Assembly (NCBI GenBank): GCA_947166275.1
Contig: CAMVDP010000013.1
Span: 1 to 52,922 of the forward strand
DNA length: 52,922 bases
DNA from: an uncultured Clostridia bacterium
Lineage (GTDB): Bacteria > Bacillota > Clostridia > Oscillospirales > Ruminococcaceae
Direction of reading: 5' to 3'
Shown here: positions 16,354-25,221 of the stretch, piece by piece
Position numbering within the stretch: position 1 is the first letter of the stretch
Layout of the letters: every line of letters begins with the position of its first letter
Program-made: the position numbers and the translations under genes
The notes under the pieces: model-generated
Seen by the model: the letters and a program-made list of their open reading frames with translations, nothing else
The model's database searches: none
What the model was told of the DNA's origin: nothing

Positions 16354-17211
16354 ATGAGCGGTAATAAAACAGCTGACAGATATTCCGGGATAAAGGAGAA
16401 GATCATAGGTTACGCGGAGCGTGACGACGATATCCGGGCGGTCATTATGATCGGTTCATCTGTAAGAGATGAGCTGCCCGCGGACGAGTATTCCGACCTT
16501 GACCTGATAATTGTGACTCGTGAGCCGGAAAAATGGTTTTCCGGGGAATACCCGGAGCTGTTCGGCGATTTGAGCATATCATTTATCGAACCCACGCTGG
16601 GTGGTGGAAAGGAGCGCCGCAGCATCTACGATGACGACAAGGACGTAGATATGATAATACTGACCCCGGTGCAGTTTGAGAGCGCTCTTACAGAGGGCGT
16701 TGCGGAGTGGGTCATGAATCGCGGGTACAGGCTGCTGTACGATGCCGGAGGGTACTCCGAAGCGGCAGCAAAATATGTGAAGCTTGAGGTGCCTTGTACG
16801 GTGATGACGGAGGAGGAATATGCAAATACAATCAACGATTTCTGCTTTCATATCATCTGGTCAGGCAAGAAGCTGCTGCGCGGTGAGGTGTGGGCGGCTA
16901 AAATGTGCATAGACGCGTATCTTAAGGAGCGTTTGCTGAAAATGCTGGAGCAGTCCCGCATTGCCGAAGGTCATACCGATATCTGGCATGACGGTCGGTT
17001 CATCGACCGCAGAGCCGATGTGAGCGTGTTGAATGAACTGAAGGAGTGCTTTGCACATTATGATACGGAGGACTGCAGGAGGGCTCTCGCGGCGACATTC
17101 GCTCTGTTTGTGAAGCTTGCGGAGACTGTGGCAAAAAAGCGCGGCTACAGCCGACCTGAAAAGGCGCTTAAGTGCGCGGAGCGTTTCCTGGACTGCCTGG
17201 CGCAACGATAA
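16354..17211 (+). CDS. Aminoglycoside 6-adenylyltransferase (ANT(6)/AadE) family protein
   Basis: A 285-residue nucleotidyltransferase. The GSSVRDELPADEYSDLDL block (residues 30-47) is the metal-binding GS...DxD core of the streptomycin adenylyltransferase family, and a C-terminal helical domain completes the normal length. Family members transfer AMP to the 6-hydroxyl of streptomycin. Many chromosomal clostridial members have no shown resistance role, so the substrate is uncertain. It has its own promoter and terminator and shares the composition of the neighbouring genes, with no sign of recent transfer. Confidence 0.82.
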   Translation: MSGNKTADRYSGIKEKIIGYAERDDDIRAVIMIGSSVRDELPADEYSDLDLIIVTREPEKWFSGEYPELFGDLSISFIEPTLGGGKERRSIYDDDKDVDMIILTPVQFESALTEGVAEWVMNRGYRLLYDAGGYSEAAAKYVKLEVPCTVMTEEEYANTINDFCFHIIWSGKKLLRGEVWAAKMCIDAYLKERLLKMLEQSRIAEGHTDIWHDGRFIDRRADVSVLNELKECFAHYDTEDCRRALAATFALFVKLAETVAKKRGYSRPEKALKCAERFLDCLAQR

Positions 17212-17243
17212 TCATCCGGTTTCCGGGTCACATCTGAATGACC

Positions 17244-17275
17244 GGCGCGGCATGAAAGACTGCTGCGCCTTTTGT
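17244..17275 (+). terminator. Terminator of the ANT(6)-like gene
   Basis: A 9-bp stem GGCGCGGCA/TGCTGCGCC (one G-U) with an 8-base loop, then TTTTGTT. Confidence 0.75.
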
Positions 17276-17328
17276 TGTGCAAAGTTACAAACTTTATTGG
17301 ACAAAACGTGGAAATAAAGGTCATGTAC

Positions 17329-17357
17329 TTGTAATAATAACTGAATAGTGATATAAT
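17329..17357 (+). promoter_or_regulatory. Extended -10 promoter of the chemoreceptor gene
   Basis: TTGTAA (17329-17334), 17 bases ending in TGA, TATAAT (17352-17357). The leader of about 90 bases holds a hairpin TGTCTC/GAGACA (17396-17401 with 17418-17423) of unknown meaning. Confidence 0.7.
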
Positions 17358-17454
17358 ACAAAATTAACGGATAATGAAAAATTTTGTTTTCGGAATGTCT
17401 CGATGTTTTTTAGCTTTGAGACACAGCAGAATTCATATTTCGGAGGTCAATGAC

Positions 17455-19407
17455 ATGCAGAAAAAGCGAAAAACACTTAAATTAAGACTCACACTTCTTT
17501 CCTCTATACCGGTATTGTCAGCGTGCATATTGCTCGTTCTTATTTATATCACCATAAGCTACGGCAGATACATGGCGATGTACAAGGACGAAGGCATAGC
17601 TCTCGCAGATGCGTACAGCTCCGCTGTCGAGCACAACATTTCGATCCTGTCGCAGCAGTTTGATGTTATCACCAAGAATACGAGCATAGTTGATGAAAGC
17701 TTCACACTCGACGTAAGAAAGAAAATACTGAAGGACGCCGCGGAGACAAGCTTGTTCAAAGATTTCGCCATTGCGTACAGCACGGGTAAGACTTACAATG
17801 ACACCGATATATCCGAGCGTGAGTACTTCAAACAGGCTATGGCGACAAAGGGCGCGTATGTATCGAGCCCGGTAGTGCGCAAAACAGATAACTCCATAAC
17901 TATAATGGTCGGTAAATATTTCTCCGTAAACGGGAACAATTATGTAGTTTATGGCGGACTTGGCGCAGACACGTTTTCAGATATCATCAAGAATGTCCAC
18001 TATGAGGAGAACGGTATCGCGTTCATCATGGATAAGGATGGCATCATAGTCGGCACAAGCACAAATCTCGTTCCTCTGCTTACCGAGCTCAAGGGCGACC
18101 AAAGTCTCGGCAAATCCATGACAGATGCTGCGACGACGATGCTTTCGGCTGACGATGGCACCGTTGAGTTCGAGCTGAACGGCGTTAAGTACATAGGCGC
18201 TTATTCCAAGGTGAACACCGCGGAGGGATGGCGCGTGATCGCGGCTACCCCCGAAAAGCCTGTAATTGACAGTATTTTCACTGCTGCTCTCATGATCGTT
18301 GTAGTTGCGCTTCTTGCTACGGCACTGTCAATAATCATCACCAGCATTCGTATCAAGAAGATCGCAGGCCCGATCGCAGCTACAGCAGCGCGTATGCAGG
18401 CTATGGCTAACGGCGATGTTATGAGCCCCGCGGAGATCTTCAATACAAACGACGAGATACAGACCATGTCGGAGGCCGCGCATGCGCTTGTCACCAACAT
18501 GAGCGCGATAATAACCGATCTCGGAGGAGTGCTTTCGTGCGTTGCCCAGGGTGACCTCACGGTAAAGACAAACGTGGAATATCCCGGCGATTTCGTACAG
18601 ATCGAGGATTCGCTAAACAATATCCTCAAGGCTCTCAATGAGATAATGTCCGGCGTTGATATGAGCAGCGCGGAGGTCCTCACAGGCTCCAATCAGATGG
18701 CGGAAGGTTCGCAGGCTCTTGCTGACGGTACGACGAGACAGGCATCCGCTATCCAGCAGATCTCCGCTACAATTGCCGAGGTTTCTTCGCAGATATCCGC
18801 TACCGCACAGAACGCTTCCGATGCGGGTCGTCTTTCTCAGCAGACACAGGATAAGGTCAACGAGCAGGATGCTGAGATCCAGAGCATGGTTTCCGCTATG
18901 AACGATATAAGCAACACATCGCAGGAGATCGAGAAAATCATCAAGACAATCGAGGATATCGCTTTCCAGACCAACATACTCGCCCTCAACGCCGCAGTGG
19001 AAGCTGCACGTGCGGGTGACGCGGGTAAGGGCTTCGCAGTCGTTGCGGATGAAGTCCGCAACCTCGCGAGCAAGTCTGCTGAAGCGGCAAGCTCCACAAC
19101 ATCGCTCATCACAGCTTCCATTGACGCTGTCGGCAAGGGCAGCAAGATAGCTCTTGCCACCGCGGAGTCCATGAAGTCCGTCAAGGATATGTCTTCGCAG
19201 ACCGCGGAGCTCATTACGCAGATCGCTTCCGCAAGCGCAGAGCAGACCGAATCTATCCGCCAGATAACCAGCGGTATAGAACAGATCTCGCAGGTCATCC
19301 AGACCAACTCCGCTACCGCGGAGGAGACTGCCGCTTCGTGCGAGGAACTTTCCGGACAGTCGAAGCTGCTCAAGGATCAGGTTTCGAGATTCAAGATCAA
19401 CCACTGA
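17455..19407 (+). CDS. Methyl-accepting chemotaxis protein with Cache-type sensor
   Basis: A 651-residue transmembrane receptor: membrane segment at about 12-35, an extracytoplasmic double-Cache-like domain ([10 protein letters not shown] and a later [11 protein letters not shown]), membrane segment at about 272-297, HAMP, and a cytoplasmic coiled coil. The signalling tip is canonical ([20 protein letters not shown] from about residue 502). There is no CheR-tethering pentapeptide at the C-terminus. GGAGG lies 8 bases before the chosen ATG. It should pass an attractant signal to CheA/CheW, implying that the organism is motile or uses the pathway otherwise; no che or fla genes are in the window. 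Confidence 0.93.
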   Translation: MQKKRKTLKLRLTLLSSIPVLSACILLVLIYITISYGRYMAMYKDEGIALADAYSSAVEHNISILSQQFDVITKNTSIVDESFTLDVRKKILKDAAETSLFKDFAIAYSTGKTYNDTDISEREYFKQAMATKGAYVSSPVVRKTDNSITIMVGKYFSVNGNNYVVYGGLGADTFSDIIKNVHYEENGIAFIMDKDGIIVGTSTNLVPLLTELKGDQSLGKSMTDAATTMLSADDGTVEFELNGVKYIGAYSKVNTAEGWRVIAATPEKPVIDSIFTAALMIVVVALLATALSIIITSIRIKKIAGPIAATAARMQAMANGDVMSPAEIFNTNDEIQTMSEAAHALVTNMSAIITDLGGVLSCVAQGDLTVKTNVEYPGDFVQIEDSLNNILKALNEIMSGVDMSSAEVLTGSNQMAEGSQALADGTTRQASAIQQISATIAEVSSQISATAQNASDAGRLSQQTQDKVNEQDAEIQSMVSAMNDISNTSQEIEKIIKTIEDIAFQTNILALNAAVEAARAGDAGKGFAVVADEVRNLASKSAEAASSTTSLITASIDAVGKGSKIALATAESMKSVKDMSSQTAELITQIASASAEQTESIRQITSGIEQISQVIQTNSATAEETAASCEELSGQSKLLKDQVSRFKINH

Positions 19408-19425
19408 TAACACTATACGGAATAA

Positions 19426-19459
19426 AACGGCATCGGGTATTGCGCCCGATGTCGTTTTT
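19426..19459 (+). terminator. Terminator of the chemoreceptor gene
   Basis: A 12-bp stem (19426-19437 with 19445-19456, one G-U) followed by TTTTT. Confidence 0.85.
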
Positions 19460-19492
19460 GTTTGCGCGGGAAGTGTTTTTTTCATTTCCGAG

Positions 19493-19521
19493 TTGATTTT
19501 GCGCACGATTTGTGTTATAAT
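19493..19521 (+). promoter_or_regulatory. Extended -10 promoter of galE
   Basis: TTGATT (19493-19498), 17 bases ending in TGT, TATAAT (19516-19521), 60 bases before galE. Confidence 0.75.
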
Positions 19522-19581
19522 CATAGTGGCGGGGATCGGCGTGCCGGTTGACCCTGAAAAAGCGATAACGGAGGTATTGTC

Positions 19582-20598
19582 ATGAGAATACTTGTAACAG
19601 GCGGAGCGGGCTACATCGGCTCACACACGGTGGTGTCACTTCTGGAGAACGGTTACGAAGCCGTTGTGGTGGATAACCTTGTCAACGCTTCAAAGAAAAG
19701 CATCGAGAGAGTGGAGCAGATCACAGGCAAAAAGGTCACCTTCTACGAGGCGGATACGCTGGACCGTGAGGCTATGAAGCGTATACTCGACACAGAGAAT
19801 ATCAACGCGTGCATACATTTTGCCGGACTCAAGGCTGTAGGTGAGTCGGTCAAGAAGCCATGGGAGTACTATGAGAACAATCTCCAGGGTACGCTCGTGC
19901 TGGTGGATGAGTTGAGACGACATAACGTGAAGAACATCATCTTCTCGTCATCCGCGACCGTGTACGGTGATCCAAAATTCATACCGATAACCGAAGAGTG
20001 TCCGAAGGGGACCTGCACCAATCCGTACGGATGGACGAAATCCATGCTTGAGCAGATACTTACCGATATACAGAAGGCCGATCCGGAGTGGAACGTGATA
20101 CTGCTGCGCTATTTTAACCCGATCGGTGCGCACAAGTCCGGTCTTATCGGCGATAATCCGAACGGCATACCGAACAACCTGATGCCGTACATCACACAGG
20201 TCGCTGTGGGAAAGCTCAAAGAGCTCGGCGTGTTCGGCGATGACTATGATACCCCTGACGGCACCGGCGTGCGAGATTATATCCACGTAGTCGACCTTGC
20301 GGACGGTCATGTAAAGGCGCTTGATAAGATACGCGAGAAATGCGGTCTCAAGATATACAATCTCGGCACCGGCAACGGCGTGAGCGTTCTCCAGCTCGTG
20401 AAGGCATTTGAGGAGTCGACGGGAAAGAAGATACCCTACTCCATCAAACCGCGCCGTGCGGGAGATATCTCGACCTGCTACGCGTCCGCGGAGCTCGCGG
20501 AAAAGGAGCTTGGCTGGACTGCAAAGTACGGCATCAGGGAGATGTGTGAGGATTCCTGGCGCTGGCAGTCGATGAACCCCAATGGATTCGAGGACTGA
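19582..20598 (+). CDS. galE: UDP-glucose 4-epimerase
   Basis: A 338-residue short-chain-dehydrogenase-type enzyme of typical GalE length. It interconverts UDP-glucose and UDP-galactose with bound NAD. GGAGYIGSH (7-15) is the NAD-binding loop; SSSATVYG and YGWTK (Y149, K153) supply the catalytic Ser/Thr, Tyr and Lys. GGAGG precedes the ATG. It stands alone between its own promoter and terminator, without galK or galT, suggesting a role in envelope or exopolysaccharide precursors as well as galactose use. Confidence 0.95.
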   Translation: MRILVTGGAGYIGSHTVVSLLENGYEAVVVDNLVNASKKSIERVEQITGKKVTFYEADTLDREAMKRILDTENINACIHFAGLKAVGESVKKPWEYYENNLQGTLVLVDELRRHNVKNIIFSSSATVYGDPKFIPITEECPKGTCTNPYGWTKSMLEQILTDIQKADPEWNVILLRYFNPIGAHKSGLIGDNPNGIPNNLMPYITQVAVGKLKELGVFGDDYDTPDGTGVRDYIHVVDLADGHVKALDKIREKCGLKIYNLGTGNGVSVLQLVKAFEESTGKKIPYSIKPRRAGDISTCYASAELAEKELGWTAKYGIREMCEDSWRWQSMNPNGFED

Positions 20599-20613
20599 AC
20601 CGGATAAAACAAT

Positions 20614-20650
20614 ACCGCACAGCGGAGCTTTCGCTTCGCTGTGCGGTTTC
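20614..20650. terminator. Terminator between galE and the convergent GGDEF gene
   Basis: An 11-bp perfect stem ACCGCACAGCG/CGCTGTGCGGT with a 12-base loop and short T-run on the plus side. It lies between converging stops and may serve both genes. Confidence 0.75.
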
Positions 20651-20666
20651 GTTGTATTCGTATGTA

Positions 20667-21857
20667 TCAGTTCAGAAGATGACTCGTGATGCCGTTCGCT
20701 TTGAGCGCTTTCTTGTTTTCATACATCAGCTTGTCAGCCTGCTTGTAAAGCTCTTCGTAGTCGTAGTCGCCGCTGCCGAATATCATACCGCATGCCATTG
20801 AGCAGAACATCGATGTATCATCTGCGTTGAGCTTGTCGAGAGCGGCCTTCCAGTCGGCGTGTATCTTTTCTGCCTCTGCTTCGGTCAGGTTTACCGCGAC
20901 CATGACGTACTCGTCGCCGCCCATACGGAAGCCGTACACATTACCTGCGGTAACTGCGGCGATGCTTTTGGCAGCCATGACGATAAGCGCGTCACCGTAC
21001 TCGTGACCGTAGGTGTCATTGATGTGCTTGAGATTGTTGACGTCGAAATTGTATATAGCTATCGTGTCCGGCTTACCGAACGAAATGCTTTTGAGCGCCA
21101 TGTACTTGCCTTTGTTATACAGCCCGGTGAGCTTGTCGTGCTCACTTTCGTACACGATGCGGTCGCGGAGTATGCAGTTCTCTATGAACAGGCTTATCAC
21201 GTTGAACACCGACAGGTCCATCGGATCGGATTCGCCGGAGCCGTCCGGAGTTTTCACGAGTACCACGCACGCGTGCTGCTGTACGGTGGAGCTCAATATG
21301 CAGGTGAAGCCGTCTATGGTATCGCCGCGCTTCATGGAGAAATAGCTCTCATATTGTGTGCGCTCACCCGCGTTTACGCGCACGAGCTGGTCTGTGTAGG
21401 AGCTTCGGGTGACTATGCCGCTGTTTTCGATGAACATCATGACTTCATCTGAACCGCAGTAGTCTGCGAGACCCGGCAGGAATGTGTCGTATGACATTGA
21501 GAGCTTCTTCATCACGCTTGTCTGGAACTTCGCCATGCTCGATATCGAGCGCGTGTACGAGGAAACCTCCTGTATCAGCAGGGTATATTCCCGTATGTCG
21601 GTGACAGAGTAGCAGTTGTATTTCAGACCGTCAGAAACGATGACAGTCTTTTTTACGCTGAAATATGCGTCGTGCTCCTTGTCCATGAACTCCTGCTCAT
21701 CGATGCCTTCGGGTATCCTGTTTATTTTCTCCAGCACAAGCTCCGGCGGGAGATCCATGTTTACGCTCCTGTACAGGAGTTTGCCATGTTCGTCGGTTAT
21801 CAATATATTCTTTTCTTCGAGTTCTCTGAACCTGTTGAGCACGTTGCTGATATCCAT
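20667..21857 (-). CDS. Soluble diguanylate cyclase (GGDEF) with unclassified sensor region
   Basis: A 396-residue protein without membrane segments. The N-terminus (residues 1-110, ILITDEHGKLLYRS) is PAS-like, residues 110-230 may be GAF-like, and the C-terminal GGDEF domain starts at about HDKLTGLYNKG. The active loop is GGDEY (313-317), a functional variant, and FDVNNLKHINDTYGHEYGD is intact. No RxxD inhibitory site is seen just before the loop. GGAAGGTG precedes the ATG. It is transcribed away from another GGDEF gene across a shared regulatory region. It should make c-di-GMP in response to a cytoplasmic signal. Confidence 0.88.
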   Translation of the reverse strand: MDISNVLNRFRELEEKNILITDEHGKLLYRSVNMDLPPELVLEKINRIPEGIDEQEFMDKEHDAYFSVKKTVIVSDGLKYNCYSVTDIREYTLLIQEVSSYTRSISSMAKFQTSVMKKLSMSYDTFLPGLADYCGSDEVMMFIENSGIVTRSSYTDQLVRVNAGERTQYESYFSMKRGDTIDGFTCILSSTVQQHACVVLVKTPDGSGESDPMDLSVFNVISLFIENCILRDRIVYESEHDKLTGLYNKGKYMALKSISFGKPDTIAIYNFDVNNLKHINDTYGHEYGDALIVMAAKSIAAVTAGNVYGFRMGGDEYVMVAVNLTEAEAEKIHADWKAALDKLNADDTSMFCSMACGMIFGSGDYDYEELYKQADKLMYENKKALKANGITSHLLN

Positions 21858-21935
21858 GTCAAGTCACCTTCCGTCACGGTATAATCGTTGTTTGCTGTCA
21901 ATGTCGAGTTCTGCGAATAGTTACGCACCGTACAT

Positions 21936-21964
21936 ATTATACTATAAAATTAAACTTTTTGCAA
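21936..21964 (-). promoter_or_regulatory. Sigma-A promoter of the 20667-21857 GGDEF gene
   Basis: TTGCAA (21964-21959), 17 bases and TATAAT (21941-21936) on the minus strand. Confidence 0.75.
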
Positions 21965-22006
21965 GTGAAAATCATAAAAAGAATATATTGTTTTTTGTTC
22001 ATAATC

Positions 22007-22035
22007 TTTACAAACTGTAAAAAAAGTGATATAAT
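22007..22035 (+). promoter_or_regulatory. Sigma-A promoter of the 22050 GGDEF gene with overlapping palindrome
   Basis: TTTACA (22007-22012), 17 bases and TATAAT (22030-22035), extended by TGA. The palindrome TTTACA-aac-TGTAAA (22007-22021) covers the -35 and could be an operator. Confidence 0.75.
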
Positions 22036-22049
22036 GATATAAAAGTAGT

Positions 22050-23207
22050 TTGCGGGAGGTGAGGATAACGGAACATACTCTGCAAAGCGCTGCGATCATA
22101 AACACAGTGCCGATACTGATAATTATATTCCTGCTGTTTTTCCTCCGCGCAAACTGGCGGTATGAAGTCAGGATGACCTCACAGTTCATGCCGCCCACAC
22201 TTCTGCTTATGATCCTGCTGGTGCTTGATAACCTCGACTTCTATGGATTTATCAACAACCGTTTCGGAGACATGAACCAGATACTCCACCGTTTTGTGGG
22301 AATGCTCCAGTACGATGTGCGTATACTGCTGATGGCGTTTCTTATATCAGCAGTCTCGGTAAGACTGAGCCCGCGAAAGCATACAAAGTTCTGGACGATA
22401 CTGCCTGCGGCTGTCAACGTGCCGGTGCTGCTGCCGTGTATGTTCACCGACCTTTATTTCTGGTATGATGAATCATCGCACATAGTGCGCGGTCCTCTGC
22501 ATTATGAGCCGCATATACTGTCCGCGCTGTATATCGTGTTCCTGTTCGTTCTTGCGGTTCTTGCAAGCAAACGCGGCCGCAACACTGAAACCGGGATACT
22601 TGTGATAACGGGGACATCGGTAGTGACTGCCGTAGTCGTGGAGATGATATTTGAGGTACGCGGAATACTTCTGTCGGTAATAGCGCTCTCTATTCTCGGG
22701 TATTATCTGTATGTACATATCGAGCATTTCCGGTTTGACAACCTTACCGGCGTATTGAACCGCGAAGCGTTGAAAGTTGATGTCGAGAGATACGGAAACC
22801 GCACGATATCACATGTTCTCAGCATAGATATGAATGGTCTCAAGGTGATCAATGACACTAAAGGACATGAGGAAGGCGACAAGGCGATAAAGGCTGTGGC
22901 GCACGCACTTGAAAGCTCACTGCTTCCAAAATGCCGCATATACCGCATAGGCGGAGATGAGTTTTCTGTTCTGTGCATACTGAAATCCACCGATGATGTG
23001 AACATGATGATCGAGAAAATGTACAGTACCGTTGAAGCGACGGGGTACACCTGTGCTGTCGGTTACTCCGAATGGTACAGCGGAAAATCGTTCAATGAGG
23101 TCTATAATTCCGCCGATAACGCGATGTATGAGAATAAACGCAGAATCAAAGCATGTCTTGCCGAAGACACAAAAAGCGGTGAAAACGTGACCGGCGGCAC
23201 TGTATGA
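22050..23207 (+). CDS. Membrane diguanylate cyclase (multi-helix GGDEF protein)
   Basis: About 385 residues: seven or so membrane helices (residues 18-230) and a cytoplasmic GGDEF domain starting at FDNLTGVLNRE. The active loop is GGDEF (301-305), and SIDMNGLKVINDTKGHEEGD is intact. The start is unclear. The excellent ribosome site GGGAGG (22054-22059) points to codons at 22065-22070, which are ATA and ACG; the only standard choices are TTG at 22050 (no ribosome site) and GTG at 22059 (overlaps the site). An in-frame stop at 22035 rules out anything further upstream. The first membrane helix is retained with any of them. Confidence 0.85.
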   Translation: MREVRITEHTLQSAAIINTVPILIIIFLLFFLRANWRYEVRMTSQFMPPTLLLMILLVLDNLDFYGFINNRFGDMNQILHRFVGMLQYDVRILLMAFLISAVSVRLSPRKHTKFWTILPAAVNVPVLLPCMFTDLYFWYDESSHIVRGPLHYEPHILSALYIVFLFVLAVLASKRGRNTETGILVITGTSVVTAVVVEMIFEVRGILLSVIALSILGYYLYVHIEHFRFDNLTGVLNREALKVDVERYGNRTISHVLSIDMNGLKVINDTKGHEEGDKAIKAVAHALESSLLPKCRIYRIGGDEFSVLCILKSTDDVNMMIEKMYSTVEATGYTCAVGYSEWYSGKSFNEVYNSADNAMYENKRRIKACLAEDTKSGENVTGGTV

Positions 23208-23224
23208 TCAGCGCCGCCGTTTTT
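23192..23224 (+). terminator. Terminator overlapping the stop of the GGDEF gene
   Basis: A perfect 7-bp stem CGGCGGC/GCCGCCG followed by TTTTT. The TGA stop (23205-23207) is inside the loop, so translating ribosomes could affect folding. Confidence 0.8.
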
Positions 23225-23816
23225 ATATATTATTTCGTGTCATAAGGTATGCGCGGCAGGGTGCTCCGTCGCTTCCGCCGAGATTCAGCGGAGCGGCACT
23301 CAAAAAATACGCGCCTTCCTGCACTTCGGCGAGGTTAAGCCCTTCGAGCAGCACTATCCCGGCACCGAGCAGTATCAGATGGACCTCCATCGGTGCGTCC
23401 TCGGGACCTACGGTCTGGCTCTCGTTTCCTATCAGGACGATGCCGGACTGTGCGAAGGCGCGGGCAGCCTCCGCTGTCACGACCGCCTTACCCGCGATCA
23501 GTATGCGTTTGGCTGCATCTGCCTCACGTGCGGCTTCCATGATATCCACCACATCGTCCGCCGTCAGGTCGCCGTCACGGCGTGCAACATAACAGTCTCC
23601 CACAAATAACGACAGGTCGAGCCGGTCGATAGTTTTTCCGTCTTTGATGAAGTGATAGGGAGCATCGGTGTGAGTGCCGTTGTGAGCGCACATGGAAATG
23701 TTCGTGAGGTTGTACATGGCGCCGTTATCCATACTGCTCACGAGCTCGCGCTGCGGTTGGCTGTCGCCGGGGAAAACGCGGCATGAAAAGACTTCCTGGG
23801 ATATGTCGATTATCAT
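23223..23816 (-). CDS. Cyclase-family metal-dependent hydrolase (kynurenine-formamidase-like)
   Basis: A 197-residue protein of the putative-cyclase/KynB superfamily. The signature HNGTHTDAPYHF (near residue 45) supplies the His/Asp metal ligands. Members hydrolyse amide or ester bonds, as kynurenine formamidase does, but many are of unknown substrate. Its neighbours give no tryptophan-pathway context. It converges on the GGDEF gene and is divergent from rmlB, with both promoters in 100 bases. Confidence 0.82.
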   Translation of the reverse strand: MIIDISQEVFSCRVFPGDSQPQRELVSSMDNGAMYNLTNISMCAHNGTHTDAPYHFIKDGKTIDRLDLSLFVGDCYVARRDGDLTADDVVDIMEAAREADAAKRILIAGKAVVTAEAARAFAQSGIVLIGNESQTVGPEDAPMEVHLILLGAGIVLLEGLNLAEVQEGAYFLSAAPLNLGGSDGAPCRAYLMTRNNI

Positions 23817-23856
23817 GGATTATGCCTTCTTCCTGAATGAAGATCATGTTTTGTTT

Positions 23857-23885
23857 ATTATATATCAAATCTGTAAAAAAGTCAA
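23857..23885 (-). promoter_or_regulatory. Sigma-A promoter of the cyclase-family gene
   Basis: TTGACT (23885-23880), 17 bases and TATAAT (23862-23857) on the minus strand. Confidence 0.75.
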
Positions 23886-23896
23886 TATTATTGTAT

Positions 23897-23925
23897 TTGA
23901 CAAAACCTCTTGTTTCTGATAGAAT
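23897..23925 (+). promoter_or_regulatory. Sigma-A promoter of rmlB
   Basis: TTGACA (23897-23902), 17 bases ending in TGA, TAGAAT (23920-23925). Its -35 is 11 bases from that of the divergent gene. Confidence 0.75.
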
Positions 23926-23951
23926 AAAAACGAAGAAAAAGGAGCGTAGCT

Positions 23952-24971
23952 ATGACTGTAATTGTAACCGGAGGAGCCGGATTCATCGGCTCGAATTTCA
24001 TCTTCCACATGCTGAAAAGCCATCCGGACTATCGGATAATATGTCTTGATAAGCTGACTTACGCGGGAAATCTCTCCACGCTGAAAAGCGTTATGGACGA
24101 CCCGGGATTCAGGTTCGTGAAGCTCGATATCTGTGACCGTGAAGGAGTATATGCGCTGTTCGCGGAGGAAAAGCCGGATATCGTGGTGAATTTCGCGGCG
24201 GAGTCACACGTTGACCGCAGTATCGAGGATCCCGAGATCTTTCTGCGCACAAACATAATCGGCACCGAGGTGCTTATGGATGCCTGCCGCAAATACGGTG
24301 TGTCCCGCTATCACCAGGTCTCCACCGACGAGGTGTACGGAGACCTGCCCCTTGACCGTCCCGATCTGTTCTTCACCGAGGAAACGCCGATACACACGAG
24401 CAGCCCGTACAGCAGCTCGAAAGCAGGCGCCGATCTGCTCGTCATGGCGTATCATCGTACATACGGGCTGCCGGTGACGATAAGCCGCTGCTCGAACAAC
24501 TACGGCCCCTATCACTTCCCGGAGAAGCTGATACCGCTGATGATCGCGAATTGTCTGAACGATAGGCCGCTGCCGGTGTACGGTGAGGGAAAGAATGTGC
24601 GGGACTGGCTGTACGTTGAAGACCACTGCCGCGCGATCGACCTGATAATACACAAGGGGCGTGTCGGTGAAGTGTACAACGTCGGCGGACATAACGAGAT
24701 GGCGAATATCGACATCGTGAAGCTCATCTGCAGAGAGCTCGGCAAGCCGGAGAGCCTCATCACCTTCGTGACGGACCGCAAGGGGCATGATATGCGTTAT
24801 GCGATAGACCCGGCCAAGATACATCGTGAGCTGGGCTGGCTTCCCGAAACGAAGTTTGCCGACGGACTTAAAATGACGATAAAGTGGTATCTCGACAACA
24901 GACCGTGGTGGGAGGAGATCATAAGCGGCGAGTATATGAGCTACTATGAGAGAATGTATGCTGACCGATGA
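23952..24971 (+). CDS. rmlB: dTDP-glucose 4,6-dehydratase
   Basis: A 339-residue enzyme that converts dTDP-glucose to dTDP-4-keto-6-deoxyglucose, the second step towards dTDP-rhamnose and other deoxysugars. GGAGFIGSN (7-15) binds NAD; STDEVYGD carries the catalytic Thr-Asp-Glu, and YSSSKAGAD the Tyr and Lys. HVDRSIEDP and SNNYGPYHFPEKLIP are further family blocks. AAAAAGGAG precedes the ATG. The usual partners rmlA, rmlC and rmlD are not in the window, so the pathway must be completed elsewhere. Confidence 0.95.
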   Translation: MTVIVTGGAGFIGSNFIFHMLKSHPDYRIICLDKLTYAGNLSTLKSVMDDPGFRFVKLDICDREGVYALFAEEKPDIVVNFAAESHVDRSIEDPEIFLRTNIIGTEVLMDACRKYGVSRYHQVSTDEVYGDLPLDRPDLFFTEETPIHTSSPYSSSKAGADLLVMAYHRTYGLPVTISRCSNNYGPYHFPEKLIPLMIANCLNDRPLPVYGEGKNVRDWLYVEDHCRAIDLIIHKGRVGEVYNVGGHNEMANIDIVKLICRELGKPESLITFVTDRKGHDMRYAIDPAKIHRELGWLPETKFADGLKMTIKWYLDNRPWWEEIISGEYMSYYERMYADR

Positions 24972-25024
24972 GAGTCGGAAGACGGAAAACATCCTTTCAG
25001 AAGGATATCAGCAGTTTTACGCTG

Positions 25025-25055
25025 AAAGGAACAGCTTTGTGTGCTGTTCCTTTTT
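25025..25055 (+). terminator. Terminator of rmlB
   Basis: A perfect 11-bp stem (25025-25035 with 25043-25053), 7-base loop and T-rich tail. Confidence 0.85.
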
Positions 25056-25072
25056 CTTTTTTTTGAAAAAGG

Positions 25073-25101
25073 TTGATTTAATTAACAGAACGTGATATAA
25101 T
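25073..25101 (+). promoter_or_regulatory. Promoter of the first MoxR operon
   Basis: TTGATT (25073-25078), 17 bases ending in TGA, TATAAT (25096-25101). The leader would be about 165 bases and contain the palindromic element at 25155-25221. Confidence 0.7.
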
Positions 25102-25154
25102 AATTATGTATATAATTATCGCTTTTATATAAAAAGCTCTGTAATATCATTTGA

Positions 25155-25221
25155 CTGATTTTTTAGTGCACAGTGTACAGGTTACAGTTAACAGTAACTG
25201 TACACTGTTAACTGAAATCAG
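25155..25221. repeat. 67-bp palindromic element upstream of the MoxR operon
   Basis: Arms 25170-25185 and 25194-25208 (ACAGTGTACAG plus GTTAC, one bulged G) enclose an 8-base loop. An outer pair CTGATTT/AAATCAG (25155-25161, 25215-25221) extends the symmetry. As RNA it would fold into one long hairpin in the operon leader. It has no T-tail, so it does not look like a terminator. It resembles a small mobile or dispersed repeat; no second copy is in this window. The rest of 24972-25272 holds only the rmlB terminator and the promoter above. Confidence 0.65.
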
